Notes under the pieces: model-generated
Databases searched by the model: none
Seen by the model: the letters and a program-made list of their open reading frames with translations, nothing else
Told to the model about the DNA's origin: nothing
Source: Eremophila alpestris peregrina
Taxonomy: Eukaryota > Chordata > Aves > Passeriformes > Alaudidae
DNA: 64,000 bases
Assembly: GCA_009792885.1 (NCBI GenBank)
Contig: WMCF01000015.1
Coordinates: 16,122,813-16,186,812 of the forward strand
Direction: 5' to 3'
Program-made: the position numbers and the translations under genes
Shown here: positions 26,291-38,140 of the stretch, in pieces
Layout of the letters: each line of letters starts with the position of its first letter
Position numbering within the stretch: position 1 is the stretch's first letter

Positions 26291-26562
26291 CAGTGGGCAG
26301 GGGAAGCAGCCGGGGAGCTCTGGAGTCCTTGAGCCCGGGGTGGGAGCGCAGTCGGCGAGAGCTGCTCTCCGGCACAGCTTAGCATGCCTTCATATTCATC
26401 ATCAAAATAAGACGGGAAGAGGCTTGCAGCAGCGGGGTGGCCAATGGAAAGGACAGGAATGTTATCCTTGAGGTCCGGAGACAGCCAATAACAAATGCCT
26501 CCCCTCCAGAAACTCCCTGATGAATTGAGCCTGGTGGAGAATGTATTATTGAACATTACCAT
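26239..26562 (-). CDS. candidate upstream ORF in SIAH3 leader (107 codons, polyQ C-end)
   Basis: A minus-strand frame opens at ATG 26562 and ends at TAG 26239-26241, leaving only 17 nt before the SIAH3 ATG and in a different frame. Its C-terminus is ten Gln, Pro, two Gln, Pro, two Gln. An internal in-frame ATG at 26385-26383 would give a shorter version of the same product if transcription begins inside the region. I recognise no domain. It may be untranslated, or act only as a brake on SIAH3 translation. It matters only if the transcript includes one of these ATGs, which the sequence cannot show. Confidence 0.25.
26242..26289 (-). repeat. CAG/CCG triplet repeat in SIAH3 leader
   Basis: Sixteen consecutive triplets that read CAG on the SIAH3 sense strand with two CCG interruptions. 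The stretch 26260-26289 is ten uninterrupted CAG units. It ends 20 nt upstream of the SIAH3 ATG. In the upstream ORF frame it reads polyglutamine with two prolines; in the SIAH3 frame it reads polyalanine but lies upstream of the start. Confidence 0.95.
26441..26445 (-). promoter_or_regulatory. inverted CCAAT box
   Basis: ATTGG when read in the direction of SIAH3, in the sequence GCCAATGG on the plus strand. About 220 bp upstream of the SIAH3 ATG; paired with a second box at 26485-26489. NF-Y binding is an inference from the motif and position. Confidence 0.4.
26485..26489 (-). promoter_or_regulatory. inverted CCAAT box
   Basis: Second ATTGG (gene sense), within AGCCAATAAC on the plus strand, 44 bp further from the SIAH3 start than the first. 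The AGCCAAT context fits the NF-Y consensus well. Confidence 0.4.
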
Positions 26563-26700
26563 ACATCAGCACATTGCATTTATCTTGTGATTACAGCCAG
26601 TCATACGTAAGGCTGTGGAGATATGCAGGCACAATTGATTGCTTAACAACTCAATTTATTAATTGCCTTAATTTAACAAAGGAGCACTCAGATAGCAAAG
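26560..26700. promoter_or_regulatory. candidate conserved element upstream of SIAH3
   Basis: An AT-rich block 60-200 bp beyond the promoter, with closely spaced homeodomain-type cores (ATTGATTG, TTATTAATTG, CTTAATTT) and a GATA-type TTATCTT. It contains no repeat and no plausible reading frame. That it is conserved or regulatory is inference from composition and position. Confidence 0.25.
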
Positions 26701-28630
26701 CTACATGGAAGGCGTAAGGAAGAATCCCTCCAGTGAAACTGTTGGAAAGTAGCAAAAATAGGTTAAGCAGATTATGTTTCACTGAGGGAGGAAAATCAAA
26801 TATGCAAAGAGAGTTACAGATCCTTGCAGGGGTTAAGCAGAAGTAGAGCTTGCTACATAAATAGATTCTCGTCTGTGCATTCACAGGCTTCAATTTGGAT
26901 TTTCACTGCTCTGAAGTTTTCTAAATTTTATATCCTGCTACTTCACAAGAGTCCCAGCACACAAATAACATTTTCCCCATCATTGAAAATAGGGGAGGTC
27001 AGGTCTCAGGTCTGGTGTAACTTGGAATAACTCCATTTAGAGACAGCAATGTTTTCCTGATTTACACTTGCTGGTGGATCAGGTCTGTTGGACACAAAAC
27101 ATGGTAATTACTGAATGCTGGAACTAAGGGAGCATAAAAAGGCACAGAGCATGCTTCTAAAAATAATGAAATACGTGATGCATGAGAGCACACACACACA
27201 GAGAAACTTGCACTGAGGGAAAAGTGGCTTTTAAATCAACAGAACAATTAAACATGCAGAAGGCTTTTGCTTGCCATTCATCTGTATATCGGTGAGCAGG
27301 AAATTACGAATTAGCCATTAGATAGTCCTAGGCATTAAAAAGGAATTAGGGAAGTGCAAGGAAAATAAACATGCTTTTAGGTATCATTACCAGTGCGTAT
27401 CTCTGTCGGTGGGCAGGGATCCTTCTCGAGCCATTGAGTCTCATTAAACTTGAGTCCCTGTAACGGGGTTTTCTGGGAGGTGACTGCGCTGAAGCAGCTA
27501 AGGGAGTCAGCAAGCACATTCATTTCATGGGACAATCCTGTGTGAAATGTTGCTCTGCTTGTTAATAAATCAAAGAGAGTTAATTTAATTAGCTCTCTGC
27601 CAGAACTTCCTATCAGGGTGCTATTTGGGCTTGCTAGCTAAGTACTCAGATAGCTTATTTAGCCTTGGTAATCCTTTTTCCCTTCAAAGCAGAACAGAGA
27701 AAAGTAGCTTTTCTTTTTTTTTTTTTTCTTCTTTCTAGAAGTGAACCCTGCTCTGGGGGTGAGGATGCTGCTACAGACAGAGCAGCCCCCGTACAGCAGA
27801 GGAATTAGCCTGGGACTGTATTGTCACAACTGCCTGTTCCTAAATCAATACTGCAATTCTGGCTCTGCCAGACTGCAGAGAGGCTGTGCATCAAAAAAAA
27901 CAACACAACAAACCTAAAAAGAAAAATAAAAAAAAGAGGCCTGAGTAGATAAATAAGTGCAAATTGTGAATGCTGGAGCAGCTGATTACACAACCCTCAA
28001 AGAAACTGTTAAGAATGGGAGGAATATGTATCCCTCAGTCCTTAACATTTGGTTGTAAATGAGAACAGGAGATAATTTTTGCAGTGCTGAGTGACACTTT
28101 GAGAATATTTTCAGACAGACTTGAGGACAAGTGAGTGAATAGTTTTGCTTAAATGTATTCTTTCTCTCTCTGTTCCTAAAGAAACTGTGAGCCTCAGTAA
28201 TTTATTATTTGTTTTTTCCTGATGTGTAGTTAGTAGCTGCACAAATCTTGATACCGGGAAATTTCAGTCTGCAAGTTACCAGCTCAAGTGTTCTGCCATC
28301 AAAACCATAAATGAGCTAAAGGTCCTTGCTATTTGCATTTGTTATTGCCACCTGAATTCCTGGAGATCATTTCTGTTTGACTGCTGACTAAATGCCTAGA
28401 CTTGGGGAGCACCACCATGTCCATGGGTAGCAGAGATGGAACCCCCCATCCCTGCAGTCCTGCTAACCTCAGGGCTCTGGCAATTCAGTGATCCACTCCC
28501 CTTGAGACCCAACTGCCTTCCAGGGTTGGCAGGAGAGGTATCCTTGATCCCACAAGCACATAGGATCATCTTCAACCTGAAAATGTGTTTATGCCTCTGG
28601 GCTGCTATACAAAAAGGGTTGTTGTTATCC

Positions 28631-28645
28631 AAAAAAAAAAAAAAA
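28631..28645. repeat. poly-A tract (15 nt)
   Basis: A homopolymer in the intergenic interval about 2.4 kb upstream of SIAH3 exon 1. No adjacent processed gene copy is recognised. Confidence 0.85.
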
Positions 28646-30734
28646 GTTCAAGGATGACTTAGGGACCTTTGCAGTGCCCAAATCCCTGTGTGTATCTGTG
28701 CCCATCATACTTGCTACATGTGATCTTCTGAGGAGCATCTATCTGCCACCAATATCTGTGGGGAAGGACGAAAATGAGCATTCAGTGCATCGGAAGGTAA
28801 CTCGTGCTCAGTGCATGAGCTCACAGTCATTCATGGTGGCACATCTGGAAAGTATTTTACTGCCCATATTTTGTCCAGAGACCCCCACACAGCACCTGCT
28901 TACTGTTTCAACACAGAACTTTTAGCATCTGCTTGTGGAGGGACCCTACACCCACCAAGATGCAACAGCTGGCTGTGCATGCAATTTCTCTTGCAAACAA
29001 AGGATCAGCAGCACAATCTGGCATGCAGGCGTGGATCCAATTCTTTCTTCTGCTTTCACACAGAGGCTCTGGACCAGCAGAACTCCACTAATTTGAGTTC
29101 AGGGTGATCTCATCCAGGCTTGGGAATTCAAGGTCTGCTGCCTCACCTGCCCTCACACCACAGAGGGGGTCCTTAATGTCAGTATTTAGCTGTATGGATG
29201 CAGCCAGAGAGGGGAAAAACAAGTTCACCTGCAAGGGGCGCTTGGGTGAATCCCATTTCACTGCTGGCTGCAAATTTCTGGTGACTGCAGCTGTTATTTC
29301 CAAGATGGTTAATTCTGTAGCAGACAAGTGGGAAGTGGCAGAAGTCCATGAGCTAAACCTCTTTTAGGATCCAGATTTTGCCAAATTAGCAGCTCAAGTG
29401 GCATCACTGTAACACACATGGGATTATAATGCTCTGACTCCTGAGCTGCTGCTGTGGCTGCATGGTAATAGGATCAGCCAGATACAAAAACCAACTGCAG
29501 CAGCAACAGCTTTCCAGTTTTTCAGTCCAAGCTGCTAAGGTGAAAGGTTTGTGGGAAACCTCAGGTGTCCAGGCACTGTGTGACTTGGCAGGTTGATAGC
29601 CTGGGAGATGCAGTGCTCCATCCAAACCCAACACGAGATTTTGGGTTTCAACCAGATTTGTGTGTCTTTCTGACTGGGCACTTTTGGCAGTGATCTTCCT
29701 ATATGCTGCTTTCTCTCATCAGCAGCCATAGGGGAAACCTAACCTGCCATGGACCACATCAGTCTTTCTCCCAAGAACTGGAGAGCAGATGCTGCTCAGG
29801 GTATCACAAGTGTCCATTCAGGCCCCTTACCAGCCTGCCCATGTTTCTGAGTGCTGGTAGGATTTCTGGCAAGGCTGGCTGATGCAGGATGTCCTCTGGC
29901 CCAACTCTTTGTATTTCCCTGAGAAAGAAACCAGGCCAATCTAACCTGCCACCTGGCTGGGACATCAGGCAGTTTTCTGCATCCTTTGGATACAAACACT
30001 GTACAAAGCTTCATGTGCTCTCCTGGCTCTCACAGCAGGTTTTGAGGAGAGGTGTTTGCACTGTTATCATTTTCCTGTGTTGACTTTTAGGCAAGAACAC
30101 ACAAAAAGTCTCACTAGCTCAGTGCAATGACCCCTCCAGCCCAGCACCCTGTCCCCTGCAGTGACTACAGGAGATGGCATTTTGAGTTGACTCATGGACA
30201 GGGATCACCACCTGTTGCCCATTCTCCAGACATTCCCTAAGAACCTACAGCTGTCATCTTGGGGCATTGGAGGGCACGCCCAGAGGGAATCAGAGCCTTT
30301 TAGAAGCAACAACTTTTACAACTGGAACAAGAGTTGCAGCTCTCCAGCCTGGGCACTGCGAAACGTGTCACTTCACACTGACTGCTTTGTGCCTTGACTG
30401 GAGCCCATTCTTTCCAAAAAGCCTGGCTTTGAAGATTTCCATGAAGGAGAACAGTGGTATCTCTTGCTAAGTTCTTCATTTTTTCACTATCTTTTTTTAT
30501 CATATTTTCAGTCTGAATTATTTTCTTGCATGAGCTTCTGACTTCACAAAGTCATTGTGCTTTCCCTCACTGAGCTGGGGCAGTCTCTGCCATCCAACTT
30601 TCTCCATGAGAAGCCCCAGTTTTGGCCCAAAACCTCCTCCACCAAACCCAATAGACAGGTAGTGTTTCCTTTGCAAAGAACCTTTCTTGCTCAAGGTCAG
30701 ATCACTCTTGTGGCTTCTTTGTGCATTTTCTCTA

Positions 30735-30756
30735 CCTCCTCCTCCTCCTCCTCCTC
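30735..30756. repeat. CCT trinucleotide repeat
   Basis: About seven consecutive CCT units on the plus strand, in intergenic sequence. It is a simple repeat with no coding context. Confidence 0.85.
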
Positions 30757-32317
30757 TCTTCTGAAACCTGATCTTCTCACCACCAATGAGTACAGAAGCA
30801 AAGAGAGATCATGGTGCTCTGGTTACAGGCCTGATCTGTCCACCCCTTTGGGTTTCCATTCCACACCTCCACTTTGCTTGCAGGGCAGATTTAACATCAC
30901 TGCAGCTACAAGAAAGCCAGAGCTGCCTGTGGGCATGGAGGAGAACCACAGATCCCCCTGAAAAGTACAGGGAGGTACTCTGTCCTCTCATCTTCTTGGG
31001 CAACTACAGTGATGGGAGGTGAGAATATAAGCAGATTTTTTTTTTCTTATTTATTAATCATCTGTCCTTTTTCAAAAGCGAAGTGTTGTCAGAAGTTGTT
31101 TGCTTTACCAAACTTCTTTATCTGTGGTGAATTATTTTGCCAAATAGGTTCTCAAAAATCCATTTTCACTCCATTTATTGGTATAAGCAATAGCTGCACT
31201 GGAACTGTACATGTGTTTTAAGCAGAAACTGATCCTAAATGTCTCAACGGTTTTTATTTTCTCAGAAGAACAGATTTCATTGGGAAAGAACTCTCAAAAG
31301 CAGCCTTTTAAGCAGTTAAATAACACGCCAATTAAGATACCAGTGATAAATGCCACAGACAATCTTACAAAACCTGGGAGAAAACAGAATTTGCTGAACT
31401 GTGACCAATTTTGAAATTCTGAGCTTCTTCCCAGTGTCTCCTGAATGCTGTCTTTCTGCTCCTTCTGGCAGCCCACCTTCAGCCATGCATGGTCATTGCC
31501 CTCAGAGCTGCTTTTCAGCACTGCAATCCAACACCACCATTGGAATAACTGGGGATTCATGCTGCCATTTTTTTACACACTTGGGCCACATCTCCCCCAT
31601 CTGTCACAGAGCTAAAGTCGTTTCTGCACCCCTTGGCCACCTGCAGCGCCTTGTCACTGCTCATCTGCTGAGTTGGTCTCTTCCCTGGTAATCTTCCTTT
31701 TGGCAGAGATTTAAATTTCTCACTGGTATTGGAGGGCACTGATGTGGCAAGATGTGTTTTTCTTTTATCCCTTTCAAATCCATCCTTCCTATATTAATAT
31801 TACCACTACACGAGATTTCTAGTTGTTGGGTCAAGAGGGAAATTCTTCATTTCTCCTTGGGGTACGTCTGCTGCTGAGGGAAAAATGTTGCTGCCTCTAC
31901 TGTCTTAACTTTGTCCTTTCACACGGCTGCATTAGGTATTCTCTGCCTTCCTCTGCTCGCTTATTAACGGAGGAGTTTATGGCAGTATCTCATGCCACCT
32001 CTCTGCAAATGTTATACCCGAGAGAGCATCTCCTTTAACTCTCACCAGCAAGCCAGCAGCTCAATAAAGGCACTTCACATTTTCATGCTGTTCCTAGATA
32101 AAGTAACTGCCATCATTTCCTATTCATAGTGGTTTCCTGGTGCCCAAATTACCATAAAGACCTATTGCTTTCAATTGCCAGCCTAACAGTGCTCACCGGA
32201 GACTTCTGGTGCCCCAGGCTGTGCCGGCTGGGTGGAGGGACCGTATCTGTCTCAGTCGTCTTGTGTTGGGAAGGAAAAGCTCCTGGAGCCAGAAGTGATG
32301 GATGGAGGAGGCTCCTT

Positions 32318-32363
32318 CTGAGGAGGTTTGTTCAGAGGAAGCCTCCAGCTCTGAGGAGGTTTG
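32318..32363. repeat. short direct repeat, 33-bp spacing
   Basis: The 13-mer CTGAGGAGGTTTG occurs at 32318-32330 and 32351-32363, within purine-rich, partly duplicated surroundings (GGCTCC/GCCTCC, CAGAGGAA/GAAGGGATG). It is a degenerate local duplication in a GC-rich patch. Confidence 0.6.
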
Positions 32364-35300
32364 AAGGGATGAGGAGCTTTCCCGTGGCTGGGAGGCCGGC
32401 CTGAGAGGCTGTCTCTGCCCCTCTCTTTGCTCCCAGAGCTGTGCTGAGCCGGGGGAAGTGGCTGTGGGCAACCCAGGCGGCGGCAGTGCAGCTGACACCC
32501 TTTGATCTCCTCAGTGTGCTCCCAGCTCCAGTGCTGGTGTGTAATCAGAGTGCTGGGGGCCTCCATAGGAACCTGCAGAGTCCCAGTGGGCTTTGTTCAG
32601 TCCAACCGCTTTAAAACAGTTAAAGTGGAGATACACACACGGGAACATGCAAAGGATGGACAGGTAGAGGGAAGGAGACAGACTTGCTGTGCTCATGCCA
32701 AAGGGGGAGAAGATTTTTGGGGCTACAGAGGAGCTCTTATGACCCAGGTACTGCTGCTCCAATCTCCCCCACCAAGGAGAAGGATGTATAGAAAAAGAGG
32801 TGGAAGGCTGTATCCAAACAACTCAGCAAAACAGAATGCTAAGTCCCTGCTCTTCTGGGTCACAAGAATGATAAATTATTTAGGCTGGGAATGGTTGGAC
32901 AAGTGTCTAAATTTCAGGCTCCTTTTCTAAATTTCAAACCACTTTTCATGAGAGTCTCAGGGACAGGTTACAGCGGTATCTTCCCTTGTAGTCCTGGTGA
33001 GACCAGGGGCCACCTTCACTATCAGAGGGTCTCACCAGCTCCTGCCCTCTAAAGGCTCCCAGATCCCACAGATGACCACTGGCCAAGAGGCACATGTAGC
33101 CTTTCCAAATCTGTATTTAGTCATTTGAAAAATGTGCCTGCCAAAGCCAGTGTTTCCGAGGCTTTGCTGCAAAGCTCAATTAGCTAATGGCACAGAGACT
33201 GGGGAGCAATGAGCATGAGAGGCAGTAGTCAGTGCCAAGTGCTGTTAAGATGATTACCATGTCCCAGCATGTCACCAGAGGAGCCCATCCTGCATGAGCT
33301 ATACCCAGGAACAGCTTGCTTGAAATGTGTCCTTTCACATCTGCACAAGCACCAAAGGCATCCTGGCAGCTGGTGACATTTTTCTACAGATAGCTTAGGC
33401 TGAGCCCACAGAGGTCAGAGATGCTGCAGGGACTCATCTACCCAGAAAACAAAAAAAAAAAGATGCTGAAGAAGAAGAGCCTCACCAGGAGGACCAGATC
33501 CTCTTCCTGTGCTCACATGTGGTGCTCCCATGACACCAGTGGCATTTATAGACAGGTATCTGATGGCAAAATTTCACTCTTAGACTATTTATTTCACCCT
33601 CAGGATAATCTCAGAAGGAAAAAAACCGAGGTGGGTCCCCTCTGTTTCAATCTTCCCTGAAACAAATTCTGGGGCTGTTCTTCTCTCCATACACCCTTGT
33701 GATTATGCTGAATGGAGATGGAGCAGACTGATGATTGCCATCCCAGGTGCCCAGGGCAGTGAAAGGCTCCCTCTGGGCTACACTCTGCAAGGACCGTGTC
33801 TCCCTGTGCCCCTAGATTAGCATCTCACAAGTCAGACACGGGCTGAGGTGTCCAGGATCCACATCACACACGGCAAAAACCACAGTGAGAAATGCTGGAC
33901 AGGGTTTTCCAAATATAACCTCTTTTTACCTTTTCTTTGCATCCCACATGGGAGGGTGATGCTGTGCTGTGCTTTAGGTGTGGCTGGAGTCAGGGACAGG
34001 GCAAAGGATGTTGGTAAAGCAGTGGAGAGGGGCAGAAGGTAAGAGTTAGGGGGGGCAGGAGTTCTACCTATAAATAATTCACTTTCCTTGTATGGTAGAA
34101 GGATATATATCTGGAGTTATTAACCTTGGTTATAAACCTTTAATTCACTATTTCCATGGAGCAAGACAGCACAACTTCCCTTTGTGCTGGTGGGCATGTC
34201 ACCCAGAGTCCCTCTGGGCAGGTAATTCCTCACCATTATAGGCTTTCAACAGTGCTTGAAGCAAATTTAAAATATGTAGCACTGGAAATGACAACAACCA
34301 AATGAATACTTGCAGCCACATCACATTCTTGGTTTCCCTGGGGAGAGCAGTTTCAATGCTGACAGTGTTGCCTGTTTTGGGGCACAGCCTCATGACAGAC
34401 CTTATTGCTTTTCTTCCTGTGTTTGTAAATTCAACTAAATTAATTTGATTTATATAGTCAATAAACAGGTGCTCCTGCCCCATGCTCTCAGACACAATTG
34501 TCAAGTGGACTGCTCCTGCAGCTACTTCTCCACCAATAATAACAACATCTTTTAGTGGAAAATAATAATTTTAAGGGGCAATGGTCCTAATTGCATAATG
34601 TCTTGATGGCGGCTCTGTTTTCCAGAGAACAACTAATGTTTTTCACAATGAGATCAGTTATCATCCCTGGGGATACAGCCTCCTCCTTCTTGGAACACTT
34701 TTCATGCTGGAAGACGCTCATTGAAACCAAGAGAAATATTGTCAGCACAAATCCCAGCTGACACCAGGCGTTCCTGGCTGTGGTACAGCCGGCTCCCGAG
34801 GGGCGAGCAGAGCCTGACCTCGGGCAGCTGCCAGAGACCCAGGCTGAAAGCTTCTGGCCTGGGATAGAACTCTGCTGCTTTATGCTGGAGGGAAAATTCC
34901 TGGAGCCTGCTCTCCAAGGTTTTTCCAGCAAAGCTACTACTTGGAGTGAAACATCTTGATGTGAAAACATCCCTCTGCTGGCAGCAATCTCTGAGGGAGC
35001 CTTCCCAGTGTGATTTGTGTGGAGTAGCACAGGGACTAAAACTCTTGGCGCACCACGCCCGGGCAGTAATTCAAAGCCTGATTTCCTTTCCTTGGGGGCT
35101 CAGTGTTTCAGCTGCTTTTCAACATTTCTTACCAGGAGTCTAAGTCCTCAGTAAAACTCAACATCCAGATGGCTCAACACAAAACCCTAAAGCAAGTTCT
35201 CAAGACTATGCTGACTGTGTCTTGACCTATTACTAGAAAACAAACAGCTCCTGCAGATCTCTTGCCAGTAATTAGCCAGCAGACCCCAAACTGCTCCTCC

Positions 35301-37734
35301 TCAAGCCCTTCCACTGCTGCCACTTTCCCACTGAGCTGTCGCCCTCAATCAAGGAAAGCCCCAATGAGCAGATGGGCCCTGACCTCTGGCCTCGAGGCCA
35401 CCATGCTCTGGCTCAGGGGGTCTCAGGAGGCTTCCTTCCAGAATGCACATTGGTTTGCATTTTAAATGGCAATTTAAAAACCATGATACAGCTAACACTG
35501 AAAACACAACTTGTTTGAAAGCAATCCCTTTCACACAGCATAACAATGGCATGCCTCAGGGTTTGCCTTGTTTTCTCCTTTTTTTTTAATGTAAAGATAT
35601 CAAATGATCAGCTACTCTCACGGTGTTATTTCACCTCTCCATATGAAGCAAGCCCATCAGACACACTTTTCTTAATTACTCAGCAATCCCACTGAGATTC
35701 ATTTATCTCCAAGGTTAAAATATGCCAGGCATTTAAAGCACGAACCAAATGATTGTATTAAAAGTTTGCCAGAAGGAGTATCAGCCTTTTAAGGGTGTAA
35801 ACTTCCCTGTTTGAACAGTTCAGAAAAGGTGGCTGTGATATATTCAGTTTCATTATTTCTTTCAATGGCTTTATAAATGTCTTCTCTGCTATCTACAGGC
35901 AGTGTACATCTCATTTATATATGACATGTTTGTTTTTAACCAAAAGCAAATCAATAAAGGGACTCCACTTTTTATTTAATGCTACTGTTGGATGGCTGCA
36001 CACAACAAAAAACCCCATGAATATAAGTTGAATCATAAAAATCCAAACAGCTACTTAACAAAGCATAAAAAATAGATGCCAAGCCTTTGTGTTTTGGAAT
36101 TAGGTTATAAACCATGCCCCTGAATCTGAAATGTAAAGTAGCAGAACTCGAGGATAAAGCATGAAGCAGCATCTTCCTGGCATGTTGGCTTTGAATCAAA
36201 GTCCAAGAGGAGTCATCCTGCCTTGAAAAACACCTACCAGCCATTCTGGCCTTTGGCCCATCTCAAGAAAGGAGGAGCTGGGATAAACCGCAGTTTCAAA
36301 GTTCAGATTGGGAACTTTTTTCCTCAGATTTTTGTTTTTCTTTTTTTTTTAAACCCCAGTATCATTCAGTCCCTGATCCAGTGTGCAGTCTGGGAGTTAC
36401 CACCTTGTCTGCATTTCTGCTGTGCCTGCTGAGGGTGAGGTGTTCTAGTGCACAAGCACAAGTGGGACAAAGTCATGAGGGAGGACCTCAACCCTCTGGT
36501 GATCTTGGCTCCTGAATACATTTCCTTTTAGCAAAGAAAATAAACACTTATGTTCCTCCAAAACATCACTGGAGGAGGCTTGACCACCCTGTGTCTCAGC
36601 CCTTTAGTACCTACTCTGAGCCTGCCTGGGGCTTAAGTCCTTCAGCAGGAGGGCAGAGGTGTGGGCCTGGGGACAGCACAGTCACATCCCCGTGGCAAGA
36701 TTTGGCATGGAGCGAGTCTGGGTGCTCCAGGGTGAGGCAGGGGTGGGAGGCACCCATGGCACCCTAATCTCACCTGCAGGGGCACTCAGACAACAACATG
36801 GGTGTCCTCAAGCCCCCTGGGAAATCCAGCCTTTCTCAGCCTGTGCATTTTTCACTGTCACAGTCCCATTCATCTCCTACTGCCAGTCTTGGAGTGGTGA
36901 TTTTTTGCCTCCTGTCACTTGTCTGGGTGAGAGGGGCTTCTCTACCTCAAGGGCCAGGGTGAGGAAAGTGAGGGAGGAGGAACACAGCACCCAGATGAAT
37001 TCACACCTAGCAACTGTTGCTAGTATTACAGGTTTCCATCATGAGAAAGGTGAGCAAAGAAAAGAACTTATGTAGCTTCTGTTTCTTATACATCTGATTT
37101 TTCCACTGTGTGAAAAACAAGGTTCACTTTCCTGGTAAAATTTAAAAAGTTTAATGAAGAGACAATGGGAGGTAGATGAAGCAAAGGCTACATGGCTGGG
37201 ATGCTCAGCATTCAGCCAAGAGCACACCTGCCATCCTTGGAGGTGCGCTTTAGGTACTTCCCCTGTTACATCAGCCTGTTACACAGTCATACCTTTCCAA
37301 AAACAATTTACATATTCTTGGAACCTTTTTGCATGGCCATTCCTTGGGTCCGCAGTTTTAGAGCATGCCTGTTTCTTGGCTGTGGTTTTAATCCTGCTTC
37401 TTTATCACCTCCAGTGAGGGCTGTGCTCCACACTTTCTTCAGACAGCACGTGCTGATAGTTAACCTATCAATAGCAGGGTCCTCATCGTATCTTCACTGG
37501 ATGTTATCCCAAACAAGCAGGCAGTTCCATTACAAGCCTAACTATGTATCAGCAGTCCCACTACCAAGACCAAGCAAAACCACAAAAAGTATATCTTTAC
37601 AGCAGAGTTATTTTAACATTATACATATAACATTCATCTTAATACTTGCGAAAAGCCAATTTTATAAGATATATTTAATAACAACAGTTTGCTGATCCCA
37701 TCAATTAATTTCTCCTGAAGAAGAAAAAGTCCTT

Positions 37735-38140
37735 TTAGATGGTTTCCCAAGGCTTTGTGATTAATGTAATCGGAGCCCTGATGAGTGTTGATTCACGTTA
37801 GAATGTCAGTCCCATTTGCAGGTAACCTGGGACAGATCCACTCTACTTCCCTTTGCTGGGCTGTAGCACAGTCAGGTCTGCTCGAGACGCACTTTGTTAC
37901 CGCCAGAGGTGCCCTCAGGGCACTACATCAATTTGCAAGTACTTAGTCACTGCTGTATCTTAACCCTCTGACCACCAGGATATTTGCATATTGTAAGTTA
38001 AATAAACTGTATTCAGTGGCTGACTGGGGTAAACAGCAATTTCTTTCGCTAGTGGTTCCTAATTAACCAGGTCTGTGTAAGGCAGACGAACATATCCTGG
38101 TAATACTGTCATTGCACATTGATATTTCAGCTGAGGAACT
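37735..38140. promoter_or_regulatory. candidate conserved element with octamer site
   Basis: A non-repetitive intergenic block with a perfect octamer ATTTGCAT at 37982-37989, plus GATTAATGTAAT and CTAATTAACC homeodomain-type sites. It has more CpG than its neighbours and no coding potential. An enhancer role is only inferred. Confidence 0.22.

Larger units (their letters stand above)
26222..26500 (-). promoter_or_regulatory. SIAH3: SIAH3 5' leader and putative promoter
   Basis: The segment just upstream of the SIAH3 start is richer in GC and CpG than its surroundings; the enrichment runs from about 25.56 to 26.49 kb and so also covers exon 1. Two CCAAT boxes (plus-strand CCAAT at 26441-26445 and 26485-26489, i.e. 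inverted relative to the gene) lie 44 bp apart, as in NF-Y-type promoters. I see no convincing TATA box. The exact transcription start is not visible: it could lie between about 26300 and 26560, so leader length is an inference. Confidence 0.5.

Noticed and set aside
26208..26471. Plus-strand 87-codon frame with polyalanine
   Set aside because: Antisense shadow of the SIAH3 CAG tract and leader.
34199..35030. Two neighbouring minus-strand frames (147 and 101 codons) with hydrophobic stretches
   Set aside because: Considered as remnants of an endogenous retroviral or membrane protein gene. No diagnostic motif, LTR or frame continuity is visible, so I do not call it.
37899..37918. CTCF-like core CCGCCAGAGGTGCC
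   Set aside because: Several mismatches to the core consensus at informative positions; too weak to call by eye.
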